57,387 bases of DNA from JBDRNO01 sp043811005 (GTDB lineage: Bacteria; Bacteroidota; Bacteroidia; NORP154), in the NCBI GenBank assembly GCA_043811005.1, contig JBDRNO010000288.1, positions 1-57,387 of the forward strand, in the 5' to 3' direction. A program made the position numbers and the translations under genes. Positions within the stretch are counted from its first letter, which is position 1. Each line of letters starts with the position of its first letter. Shown here one piece after another: positions 6,694 to 15,800 of this stretch. Under the pieces are notes generated by a model. It was given only the letters and a program-made list of their open reading frames with translations, made no database searches and was not told the origin of the DNA.

Positions 6694-8980
6694 TTGTAAA
6701 AAGCAATTCTCTGTATTTGGGTAAAGGCCACAGTTCATCATCAACCAAAAGCTCAAGTTTATCAGTGTTATAACGAATTATATCGAAATATAGTTTCACA
6801 TTTTCACAATAGGCAATCGCTTTTTTTCTTATATCTTCAATTTTATTGGCATTCTTACGCTCTCCTGTCATTTTCTCCACATTTGTTTTAATGGCTGTAA
6901 TATGGTCAGAAATGATGCTTATTGTATTGATTTGTGAAGAGTAATAAGCGCTTTCAACTTCTATTCCATCATTCCCTAATTGCTTGTTAATAGGAGAGAT
7001 AGCAGTATCCGCAGCTCCGGTTGCTTCTAAAACCGGCTCATGGACTTTTACTTTTTCTAAATAGATCAATCCCAATTCTTTTAATCCTATAAGGTTTTCT
7101 ATTAAGGTGTTTTGATACTTAATAGCTGTAGGTATAATATGATTAAGTGCCAGATCACCTATTACCCTTGACTCAATTTGCACTTTTTTGGTATATTTTT
7201 CAAGTTTGATCTCCTGCCTGGCTTTTAGTTCCTTTTCGGTCATGATACCATTATCTCCGAATAACTTTATGGTTTTATCAGAAACAAACACATCCAAGGC
7301 AAAAGGAGTTGATCTTATATTCTGCAATCCTCTTTTTTTCGCTTCCTTAATCCATTCTTCACTATAATTATTTCCTTCAAATCTGATTTTTTTGGATGAT
7401 ACAATGCAGCTTCTCAATACTTGGAAAATTGCCTCATCTTTTTTTATGCCTTTAGCAATTAATACATCAACTTCTTTTTTAAATTCAACCAATTGATTTG
7501 CTGCTATCGTATTAAGCACGATCATTGATGATGAACAATTTGCCGATGAGCCAACTGCCCGGAGTTCAAATTTGTTGCCCGTAAATGCAAATGGGGTCGT
7601 CCGGTTTCTATCGGTATTATCTAATAAAATTTCAGGTATTTTGCCTATGTTCAACTTCAATTCGGTCTTCTCATCAGGAGTCATCTTACCCTTTTTAACT
7701 TTCAGCTCAATTTCATTCAGTATTTTAGTTAATTGAGAACCGATAAAGATCGAAATTATTGCAGGAGGGGCTTCATTGCCTCCTAAGCGGAAGTCGTTTT
7801 CAGCAGATGCGATGCTTGCTCTTAATAAATCAGCGTGGTCGTTGACTGCCTTAATAATGTTAATAAAGAATGTCAGGAACTGCATATTTGCTTTTGGGTT
7901 CTTCCCTGGCATCAATAAATTTTTACCGGTATCTGTTTTCATTGACCAATTGTTGTGCTTGCCGGAACCATTCATTCCTTCAAAAGGTTTCTCGTGAAAT
8001 AATACCCTAAAATTGTGTCTTCTGGAGATTTTTTCCATTACATCCATTATCAGTTGATTGTGGTCTACTGATAAATTGACATCTTCAAAAACCGGTGCGC
8101 ACTCAAATTGGTTTGGCGCTACTTCGTTATGCCTGGTTTTTACAGGCACCCCAAGCGTTAATGCCTCATTTTCGAAATCTCTCATAAATGCATTTGCCCT
8201 TTCTGGAATAGAACCAAAATAGTGATCATCCAGTTGCTGACCCTTTGCGGAAGAATGTCCGAAGACAGTACGCCCTGTTAATACCAGGTCAGGGCGTGCG
8301 CTATATAATGCCGTGTCAACCAGGAAATACTCTTGTTCCCAGCCAAGTGTAGCCGTAACTTTTGCAACATTTTTATTGAAATATTGACAAACATCCACAG
8401 CAGCTTTATCGAGTGCAGAAAGGGCTTTTAATAATGGAGCTTTATAATCCAAAGCTTCTCCGGTATATGAAACAAAAACAGTAGGAATACACAATGTTTT
8501 GCTCATAACAAATGCAGGTGACGTAGGATCCCATGCCGTATAACCCCGGGCTTCAAAAGTATTCCTTATACCTCCGCTTGGGAAACTGGATGCATCTGGT
8601 TCTTGTTGGGCTAACTGATCACCATCGAATTTTTCAATTGACCTGCCTCCTTCTATAGGATTAAAAAAAGCATCGTGTTTTTCAGCTGTCAATCCGGTTA
8701 ATGGCTGAAACCAGTGAGTATAGTGTGTAGCTCCCCTGCTGATCGCCCATGCCTTCATTGATGATGCTACCTGATCAGCAAACTTACGGTCAATTTTTGT
8801 CCCCCTGTCAATTGCATTCATCACTTTTTTATAAATTTCTTCCGGAAGGAACTCCCGCATAGTATCCTTACTAAACACTTTTATCCCAAAATATTCGGAA
8901 ACCTTATCCGAAGGTGGCTCCACATTGATTGGAACCCTGGTCAATACACTTTCCAATGCCTTAAATCTATAAATTGCCAT
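6689..8980 (-). CDS. glnN: Glutamine synthetase type III
   Basis: Makes glutamine from glutamate, ammonia and ATP in the cytosol, the main ammonium assimilation step. The 763-aa length and motifs identify the GSIII class used by Bacteroides and relatives; usual length is about 725-730, so it is slightly long. Near residues 325-345 is the ATP/ammonium-site block HEKPFEGMNGSGKHNNWSM. Around 455-490 is NRTTPFAFTGNKFELR followed by GSSANCSSSMIVLN. N-terminal GATHYTHWFQPLTG and TAEKHD are also typical of GSIII. It stands alone between two PorE-like genes, with 190 bp of upstream spacer and a strong inverted repeat overlapping its stop codon. I see no PII or ammonium transporter nearby. Regulation by nitrogen status is likely from the family but not visible here. 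Confidence 0.96.
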   Translation of the reverse strand: MAIYRFKALESVLTRVPINVEPPSDKVSEYFGIKVFSKDTMREFLPEEIYKKVMNAIDRGTKIDRKFADQVASSMKAWAISRGATHYTHWFQPLTGLTAEKHDAFFNPIEGGRSIEKFDGDQLAQQEPDASSFPSGGIRNTFEARGYTAWDPTSPAFVMSKTLCIPTVFVSYTGEALDYKAPLLKALSALDKAAVDVCQYFNKNVAKVTATLGWEQEYFLVDTALYSARPDLVLTGRTVFGHSSAKGQQLDDHYFGSIPERANAFMRDFENEALTLGVPVKTRHNEVAPNQFECAPVFEDVNLSVDHNQLIMDVMEKISRRHNFRVLFHEKPFEGMNGSGKHNNWSMKTDTGKNLLMPGKNPKANMQFLTFFINIIKAVNDHADLLRASIASAENDFRLGGNEAPPAIISIFIGSQLTKILNEIELKVKKGKMTPDEKTELKLNIGKIPEILLDNTDRNRTTPFAFTGNKFELRAVGSSANCSSSMIVLNTIAANQLVEFKKEVDVLIAKGIKKDEAIFQVLRSCIVSSKKIRFEGNNYSEEWIKEAKKRGLQNIRSTPFALDVFVSDKTIKLFGDNGIMTEKELKARQEIKLEKYTKKVQIESRVIGDLALNHIIPTAIKYQNTLIENLIGLKELGLIYLEKVKVHEPVLEATGAADTAISPINKQLGNDGIEVESAYYSSQINTISIISDHITAIKTNVEKMTGERKNANKIEDIRKKAIAYCENVKLYFDIIRYNTDKLELLVDDELWPLPKYRELLFTK

Positions 8981-9170
8981 ATTTAATTAATTTATGCAGT
9001 TATGTTCTTTATTTTACATTGCAAAATAATAAAAGAAAATAATATGTTTTTCAAAAAAATACACTTTTTATCAACAATACCCCTAAATTCATTAACATTA
9101 TTCTTGAAAATGTGCTTGTTTTTAATAATTTCCCCCTCAAAAACATAAAGATCATATAAAATCTTTTAAA

Positions 9171-11441
9171 TTACTTCTTCTTCGAAACATAGTCCTCAGT
9201 TAAAATACTAAATGCGGTTCTCCTGTTTTGCTGGTGTTCTTCTTCTGTTTTCGCATTCTTGATTATCGGCTTGGTTTTGCCGTAACCAACAGGTGTGAAT
9301 CTTTCGCTATCAACACCTTTTTTAATCAAATAATCTACAACAGACTGGGCTCTCTTCTGTGATAATTCCAGATTATAATTATCTTTCCCTCTCTCATCAG
9401 TATGAGAGCTAAGTTCAATGGTCATATTATCGTTGACATTTAAGAACCATACTAAGCTGTCAAGAGTAATCCTGGATTCGGAACGCAGATCCCATTTATC
9501 GTAATCGTAGTATATTCCTTTTATCTCTATTTCTCCAATAGGTATACGCGGCAGGTAAAAATCAAGAACAAGGTATGTTGTGGTATCCAGTCCCATTGTA
9601 GTAATGGTACCCGCATCTGCAAAATGCCGTACTTTTTGAGCTTTGATGTAATAAGTCATGTTTGATCTTAGTGGAGTGGAATAATGCCCGTTCTTATCAC
9701 TAATTATGAAAAATGGTTCAATGTTCTCAAGAATATCCTTGAATGTAATGAGAGCATTTGGCATTACCTGTTTCATTTCTTTGCTATATACATGCCCGCT
9801 TAAAATAAATTTTACAGGGGCATATTCGACCTTATAGATGTGGTAACAATTTCCACCATCATCGCATTCATCGCAACCTTTTCTGTCAGATGATAAAAAC
9901 CCGTTTTTCAATGTATTATCTAATACAAAGTAAGTATCATCTTTGCTTGAATTAATAGGAAAGCCGAGGTTATTAGGTTCGGACCAGTTATCAATTGTCC
10001 CTTCAGCAGTAAAAATATCCAAACCACCCATTCCCACATGTCCGTCTGAGCTGAAAAACAATGTTTGTGAAGAATCATGATAAAATGGAGACACATCATC
10101 TTCTGAAGTATTTATTACAGGGTTAAGGTTCATTATTTCACCGGTATTACCGTATTCATCAACAGTACAGTACCATATATCCATCTTACCATATCCCCCC
10201 GGCCTGTCGGAGACAAACAGCAGGATATTTTCATCTTCTATAAATGCCGGTTGCATGGAATGATATCCTGGCATGTTGATTTCTTCATTTAATTTCATTG
10301 GTTGTAGCCATTGATTATTAAAAAATTTGCTCATGTAGATTACACGAACACCTTTCTCTCTTGTTCCGCTCCATCTTGTGAAAAACAGGTTGCGCTTGTC
10401 GGGATTCATACAGGGAGTTCCTTCATGAGTTAATGTATTTACAGGGCCACCGAAATTCTTTGGATTGGTCCATCTGCCTTTTTCTTTTGTTGATTTGTAG
10501 ATGTCGCAATACCAAGCTGTTTCATTTTCTTTCCTCTTTTGTATAGAAGTTGGGCGAGCTGAAGTGAAGAGTACTGAGCTGTCATTTAAAAAATATGTTG
10601 CTGCAAAATTGGAGCTTCCTGCATTCAAAACTGAATCAGCTTCCGTAATTTTAACTCCTTTCCTGGGATTGTTGATCCAGCCTGCTGCAAATGAACATCC
10701 GTCCGACTCGAGTTTTGCACTTTGTAAGTAAGATTGAATAGTGTCTGAAGGAATTGAATCGCTGTAAATATTCAGGAAAGTGTTGAATTCGAAAAGTGCC
10801 GTGCCGTATTCCATGTTTCTCTTCAAAATATATCCATACCAGAAATGAACCAATGGGAATGCAACAGGATCGTTTTCCAGACATTGCCCGTAAAATATTC
10901 CTGCTTTTTCATAATCATAGGAAAGTCTGTAAGATTCGGCAAGACGGTAAAGAGCATGTTGATATGTTTTATTCTTTCTGAAGAGTTTGGTTCTACCGCT
11001 ATCTGAACTTAAGCTGTCAACAGAAAGGATGCCTGCATCATAATTATCAGGTGACAATGAAATATCCCGGAATGTTTCAACTCCCACTTTAAAAAAAAGT
11101 TTTAACTTTTCTGCAAATGTATAAGTCGTAGAATCGCTGGAGCTATCCAGGGTATCAATATCCTGTCCTTTGGATTTTGGTAATGGTTGGTTCCATTGCA
11201 TCAACTGGTAAGGGTAAATTCGCTCCTTTTCTCCGCTGGAATAGCTTCCTGTAATTCTGCCATAAAAATAAGCTGATGATGTGTAGTTGCCATTTTTAAA
11301 AGCTTCGTCACCGTATTCCAGTAATTCTTTTTTCGTTTGAGAAAAAACAGAACAATAGCTGATAAGGAACAAAATGTTGATGAGAAATATTTTCTTTATC
11401 AATGGTTTGTATGTAATTATTCGTTTCAAAGTCTCGGACAT
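9171..11441 (-). CDS. PorE-like OmpA family protein, paired with PorP/SprF
   Basis: A 756-aa exported protein. It has a long N-region then a hydrophobic signal segment (about 16-35, ending SVFSQ). TPR-like helices follow at about 38-90 and 165-260 (ALYRLAESYRLSYDYEKAGIFYGQCL). PD40 propeller blades span about 275-540 (LLFVSDRPGGYGKMDIWY, LFFSSDGHVGMGGLDIF, GFLSSDRKGCDECDD). A regulatory-like beta domain is at about 548-630 and an OmpA domain at about 640-750 (YYDYDKWDLRSESR, SSHTDERGKDNYNLELSQKR). The start overlaps the end of the PorP/SprF gene by 16 bp, so the two are coupled. By analogy with PorE, it should bind peptidoglycan and tether the PorP/SprF barrel. It is a paralogue of 4535-6529 with a longer N-terminal TPR region. 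Confidence 0.92.
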   Translation of the reverse strand: MSETLKRIITYKPLIKKIFLINILFLISYCSVFSQTKKELLEYGDEAFKNGNYTSSAYFYGRITGSYSSGEKERIYPYQLMQWNQPLPKSKGQDIDTLDSSSDSTTYTFAEKLKLFFKVGVETFRDISLSPDNYDAGILSVDSLSSDSGRTKLFRKNKTYQHALYRLAESYRLSYDYEKAGIFYGQCLENDPVAFPLVHFWYGYILKRNMEYGTALFEFNTFLNIYSDSIPSDTIQSYLQSAKLESDGCSFAAGWINNPRKGVKITEADSVLNAGSSNFAATYFLNDSSVLFTSARPTSIQKRKENETAWYCDIYKSTKEKGRWTNPKNFGGPVNTLTHEGTPCMNPDKRNLFFTRWSGTREKGVRVIYMSKFFNNQWLQPMKLNEEINMPGYHSMQPAFIEDENILLFVSDRPGGYGKMDIWYCTVDEYGNTGEIMNLNPVINTSEDDVSPFYHDSSQTLFFSSDGHVGMGGLDIFTAEGTIDNWSEPNNLGFPINSSKDDTYFVLDNTLKNGFLSSDRKGCDECDDGGNCYHIYKVEYAPVKFILSGHVYSKEMKQVMPNALITFKDILENIEPFFIISDKNGHYSTPLRSNMTYYIKAQKVRHFADAGTITTMGLDTTTYLVLDFYLPRIPIGEIEIKGIYYDYDKWDLRSESRITLDSLVWFLNVNDNMTIELSSHTDERGKDNYNLELSQKRAQSVVDYLIKKGVDSERFTPVGYGKTKPIIKNAKTEEEHQQNRRTAFSILTEDYVSKKK

Positions 11442-12442
11442 GCAGGTTTGGGTGGTGATATTGCCTTACGGATATAAGTTACGGAAAACTCGAAGCCACC
11501 TTTACCTTTGCTGATAGAGCTGAGGGAAGATGTGTTGATATCGTAACTAAATCTGTAAATATAATTACCGTATTTTAGCCCTATATTGGCTATTACTGCG
11601 TCACTTGTATTGAACTCACTAAAATGAAAGAAACGGTAAGTCGGACCACCGAAAAGCCATATATCCTGAGCTTTGTAATAATAATTTACTATAATTGTCA
11701 TGTTCAATTCCTTAGCATTCTTTTGATTCATGGCAAGAAATCTCGGTTCAACCTGTATTGTCGGTGTAATATTTACCTTGCTTCCTGCATGTATCACATA
11801 ACGCCTCGGAAGCTTATTGGTGTTTCCTAAGAACGATTCATTCGGTTGTGTAAGGTGAAAAACAGAAAACCCGATATAAGGATTAACCCTGGACATATCG
11901 TTTGAATAATAATACATCATACTTGCATTCATTTCCGGGATGAAAATACTTGTATTATCCATGACCTCTCCCGTTGGAAGTCCGGGATCAAAACCAAGAT
12001 TATTTGTGTATGTATATTGATTGTGGAACGACAGCTTATCCATATTCACACTTTTGTGAATGAATCCCACTTGCGCCCCGAAGGATAGATGATGGTGTAT
12101 GTATTTGCCAATTGACATATCATAAGCCCCAGAGATTACAAAATTCAGCACGTTGTAGTTGCCGGCACCAGCCCTGTCGTTTAATATCAGTGCTCCTATG
12201 CCAAACTCTTTGTACGGCATATCAAAAGAGGCGGAAGTAGTGACGAAAGGACTTGCAACACTTGCCCACTGGTTCCTGTAATGGGCGTGTGCCCTGTAAT
12301 ATCCGTTGAACATTCCCGTCATTGACGGATTGAGGTACAGTGGTGATGCCTCGTATTGTGAAAGATGAAAATCCTGGGAAAAGCAATTGACAGTATGCAA
12401 TAGCAGTAAGCAGCAGAAGAGGAATGGAAATATTTGTTTCAT
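11426..12442 (-). CDS. T9SS PorP/SprF family outer-membrane protein
   Basis: A 338-aa beta-barrel protein. It has a signal peptide (about 1-22, ending VNCFSQ) and then the family hallmark DFHLSQYEASPLYLNPSMTG with RAHAHYRNQWASV. It continues with alternating amphipathic strands such as YKEFGIGALILNDRAGAGNYN. PorP/SprF proteins are outer-membrane barrels needed for secretion or surface attachment of proteins with type B sorting domains; SprF serves the gliding adhesin SprB in Flavobacterium. Here it follows the 2156-aa type B adhesin gene and is coupled to a PorE-like gene, giving an adhesin-barrel-anchor set. It is the only PorP/SprF in the window although there are four type B proteins. The 399-bp spacer upstream carries a 4-bp microsatellite. 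Confidence 0.95.
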   Translation of the reverse strand: MKQIFPFLFCCLLLLHTVNCFSQDFHLSQYEASPLYLNPSMTGMFNGYYRAHAHYRNQWASVASPFVTTSASFDMPYKEFGIGALILNDRAGAGNYNVLNFVISGAYDMSIGKYIHHHLSFGAQVGFIHKSVNMDKLSFHNQYTYTNNLGFDPGLPTGEVMDNTSIFIPEMNASMMYYYSNDMSRVNPYIGFSVFHLTQPNESFLGNTNKLPRRYVIHAGSKVNITPTIQVEPRFLAMNQKNAKELNMTIIVNYYYKAQDIWLFGGPTYRFFHFSEFNTSDAVIANIGLKYGNYIYRFSYDINTSSLSSISKGKGGFEFSVTYIRKAISPPKPACPRL

Positions 12443-12542
12443 AGTTATATTATTATATTGCTCAATTGTTCAATTGTTCGATTGTTGAATTTTCAATCGG
12501 CAATTCACAATGACTATGACTGCCAAATGACTAATGACCAAT

Positions 12543-12608
12543 ATCCGGCATCCAGCTTCAAGCATCCAATATCCAATATCCAGTATCCAGTATCCAGCAC
12601 CCAGCACC
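12543..12608. repeat. Degenerate 7-bp tandem repeat
   Basis: Runs of ATCCAAT, ATCCAGT, ATCCAGC and ACCCAGC follow each other. This type of degenerate heptamer is frequent between genes in Bacteroidota. Confidence 0.7.
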
Positions 12609-12646
12609 CGTTTATCAGCTACCAAACATGCAATCATGCAGTCATT

Positions 12647-12733
12647 CAACCAACCAACCAACCAACCAACCAACCAACCAACCAACCAACCAACCAACCA
12701 ACCAACCAACCAACCAACCAACCAACCAACCAA
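12647..12733. repeat. Tetranucleotide microsatellite (CAAC), about 21.75 copies
   Basis: An uninterrupted run of 87 bp with period 4. On the minus strand, the coding direction, it reads GTTG/TTGG. It lies about 205 bp before the porP/sprF start codon and about 110 bp after the adhesin stop codon. Its length can be expected to vary by slipped-strand mispairing. Confidence 0.95.
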
Positions 12734-12841
12734 GCATTTAAGCAACCATTCAACAATCGAACAATCGAACAATCAAACAATTCGTATATTCGTACTTTTT
12801 CGTATTTCGTAGAAACCATTTCCCATCTCCCATCATCTATC

Positions 12842-15800
12842 TTACCTCAACAACGTAACATCTCCCCACAACTTATATTCCTTACCATCAATTGCTTTAG
12901 CAATTACCGTGTATACATAAACACCTATTGGCTGTGGTTTGCCTTTATACGTACCATCCCAGCCGTTCTCCTGTTTTTTGGAAACAAATATCTTTTCTCC
13001 CCATTCATTGTAAATTATAAAATCCAGCTCAGCATAAGGACCTCCTTCAATATACAGTATATCGTTTTTTCCGTTCCCGTCAGGACTAAATCCGGATGGA
13101 ACAAGCGGATTGAGATGCACTAAGATCGAATCATAAATAGTGTCTGTACATAAATATTCATTCATAACAATAAGTTGAACAATAAACATCCCGGTATCAC
13201 TGTAATTATTGTAGGGATTTTGTATTGCTGAGGTGCTGTCAGCAGAACCGTACGCAGGATAATAAAAATCCCACTGCCAGCTATCTAACTGAATAGTATC
13301 AGGTAAAGCAGAAGAACCCGTTGATTGATCAGTGAAATTTATATTTTCATCAGTGCTTACTATATTATTATCAACCGAGAATCGCGCATCAGGCGAGGGA
13401 CTGACTGTGGTTACTTTGCTAATTGTATCAAGGCAGCCCTGGTTTGTACTGACAATTAGATCAACCGGGTAAAAACCATAAGTGCTGTAGCTATGGGAAG
13501 GACTCTGAATACTGCTGGAATTTCCATCTCCAAAATACCATGTCCATGAAATAATGCTATCCGGACTAATCACACTTGACAAATCGGTGAAATTCATTGA
13601 ATCAACCTCACATATATTTTCAAAAATAAAATCTGCCGAGGGTTTGGGATGGAGAGGAGCAGGCATGGATACAGAATCTATGCAGCCCTTTTCAGATACA
13701 ACAATCAGGGTAATAATATTGATCCCCGCTGAACTGTAATAATGAGGAGGCGGATCTTGAATTGTATCTGAAGTGCTATCACCAAAATCCCAGGTCCATG
13801 AAACAATCCAATGAGGTGAAATGGAAGAACTAATTGTAGATGTGTCAATAAATACAATTGGATCAGGAAAACAGGCATTTGTGAATGTAAATCCGGCAAC
13901 AGGTCCGGGAGAAACATTGAGGGAATCAGTGATATTGTCAGTACAACCAAAGCTTGATACAATGGTTAAAGAAACAATATATATTCCTTCAGAGGCATAT
14001 AGATGAGCTGGGTTCCGGATAGTATCAAAGCCCCCATCTCCAAAGGTCCAGTACCATGAAATAATGCTGTCAATGTCAACAGTTGATGAATCAGTAAAAT
14101 ATGCCGAATCAACAAAACATTCTGCTGTGCTGCTAAAGCCGGCAACAGGCAATGGATGTGTCAAGACAAATTTTGTTACCGTATCAGTGCACCCATTGTT
14201 TGAAGTTACAATTAAGCTGACCGTATGATAACCGTCAAACCCGTATAGATGCACGGGATTTTGTGTTGTGTCCATGGTTGTGTCTCCAAAGTCCCAATCC
14301 CACATTACAATATCTGCAGAAGGAGTAGAACTGTCATTAAAAGTCATAAGATCGTTAAAACACACATCTGTAAAACTAAAATCTGCAATAGGTGCTGGAA
14401 TAATGGTGATGCTGATGGTATCGGATAATGGATTGCAACTTCCACCTGTTGATGTTAAAGCCAGATACACACTCCCCAACAGTATATCAATAGCGCTGGG
14501 CAGATATGACGGGTTGAGTGATGTATTATTAGGGATGAAATTTCCGCTTCCTGATGTTGACCAGATACCTCCGGGGGCATTTATAACGATACCGTTCAGT
14601 TGTATCGGACCACTATTTGCACATACAGTGTCATCATTTGTAGAGGCAAATACCTGTATTGAATCCAATATGGTAATGATCAAAGAATCTGTTTTGGATG
14701 GACAACCCCCATTACTCGTTGTTTCCAATATCAAAGTAACGGTTCCGGTATCTGTTAAACCGAGGATATAATCAGGATCCAGCACTGTGTCGCTTGGTGA
14801 AAAAATTCCGCTGCCTGATGTTGACCATATCCCTCCAGTAGCAATGTTAACAACTCCATTGAGATATACGATTTCATTTTGGCAAACTGTCTGATCCGGA
14901 CCGACATCAACACTTATCTGGTTGGGAGTATAAGTGATCACCAAACTATCCGAAACGGGAATACATAATCCGTTACCAGTGGTGGTTAAAGTAATCGTAA
15001 CATTCCCAACTGTTGTATCGGCACTGCTCGGAATATAGGTTGTGTTAAGATCGGAGCTATCGGCAAAAGTTCCGCTGCCACTTGTAGTCCAGACACCGCT
15101 ATTAGCAATTGATACATTTCCGTTCAGGATTACATTTGGATTCGTCCTGCATACTGTTTGATCCAGCCCTGCATCAGCTGCCGGAGCTGGTGTAATAGTT
15201 ACTGTTAAACTATCAGATACATCAAAACAGCTACCTACAGTTGTGAGCGTTAGTGTAACAGTTCCCACTGCAGTATCATTATCACTTGGAATATATGTAG
15301 CATTGAGAGTGCTGGATTCTGGGATAAAAATTCCTGTACCGCTGCTTGTCCATAGAACACCTGGTACACCGCCAGTATCAATAGTTGCTGAAAGTACCAC
15401 ATCAGCGTTATTAGCGCAAACAGTGTCATCAGTGCCTGCATCTATGACGGGTGGAGGAAGAATAGTAACAACCATACTATCTACAGGAGTATTACATGTA
15501 GCTGTATCGGCAGTTAAGATCAATGTAACGATTCCAACTGCACTATCAGTGGAGCTAATTATATAAGTAGCCATAAGGGTTGTGTCGTCAGGTATAAAAT
15601 ATCCTGTACCGGTCGTTGACCATGTTGCTCCCGGAACATCATAAACAGTGCCTGAAAGGTTAACTGTTGTGTCATCAATACATATTGCCTGGTCAGTTCC
15701 GGCATCCACCAACCCTGCTAAAGTGATGTATAATATCATTGTGTCTGAAGCATTATTACAACTGCCAACAGCAGTTAATACCAAAGTATCGGTTCCCGTT

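Larger units (their letters stand above)
12473..12765. repeat. 17-bp inverted repeats framing the spacer
   Basis: Arms at 12473-12489 and 12749-12765 are perfect reverse complements over 17 bp, with weaker similarity outside. They enclose the 7-bp and 4-bp tandem repeats. Confidence 0.65.
12443..12841. other. Repeat-rich spacer between adhesin and porP/sprF genes
   Basis: No gene is supported in this 399-bp spacer. It is made almost wholly of short repeats: inverted TTCAACAATCGAACAAT arms (12473-12489 and 12749-12765), 7-bp ATCCAGT-type units (about 12543-12608), a CAAC microsatellite, and TTCGTA-type units (about 12781-12815). Any transcript from the adhesin gene into porP/sprF must cross all of these. 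Confidence 0.7.

Noticed and set aside
9022..9054. Promoter of glnN with TTATTTTG and an upstream TTG
   Set aside because: One mismatch in the -7 box and a 22-nt spacing; AT-rich DNA gives such matches by chance.
12470..12772. Minus-strand frame of 100 aa with VGWL repeats
   Set aside because: The translation is produced only by the 4-bp repeat and heptamers; it is not a membrane protein gene.
12434..13123. Plus-strand frame of 229 aa with NQPT repeats
   Set aside because: It is the translation of the CAAC microsatellite and runs into the antisense of the 2156-aa gene. No signal, domain or start context supports it.
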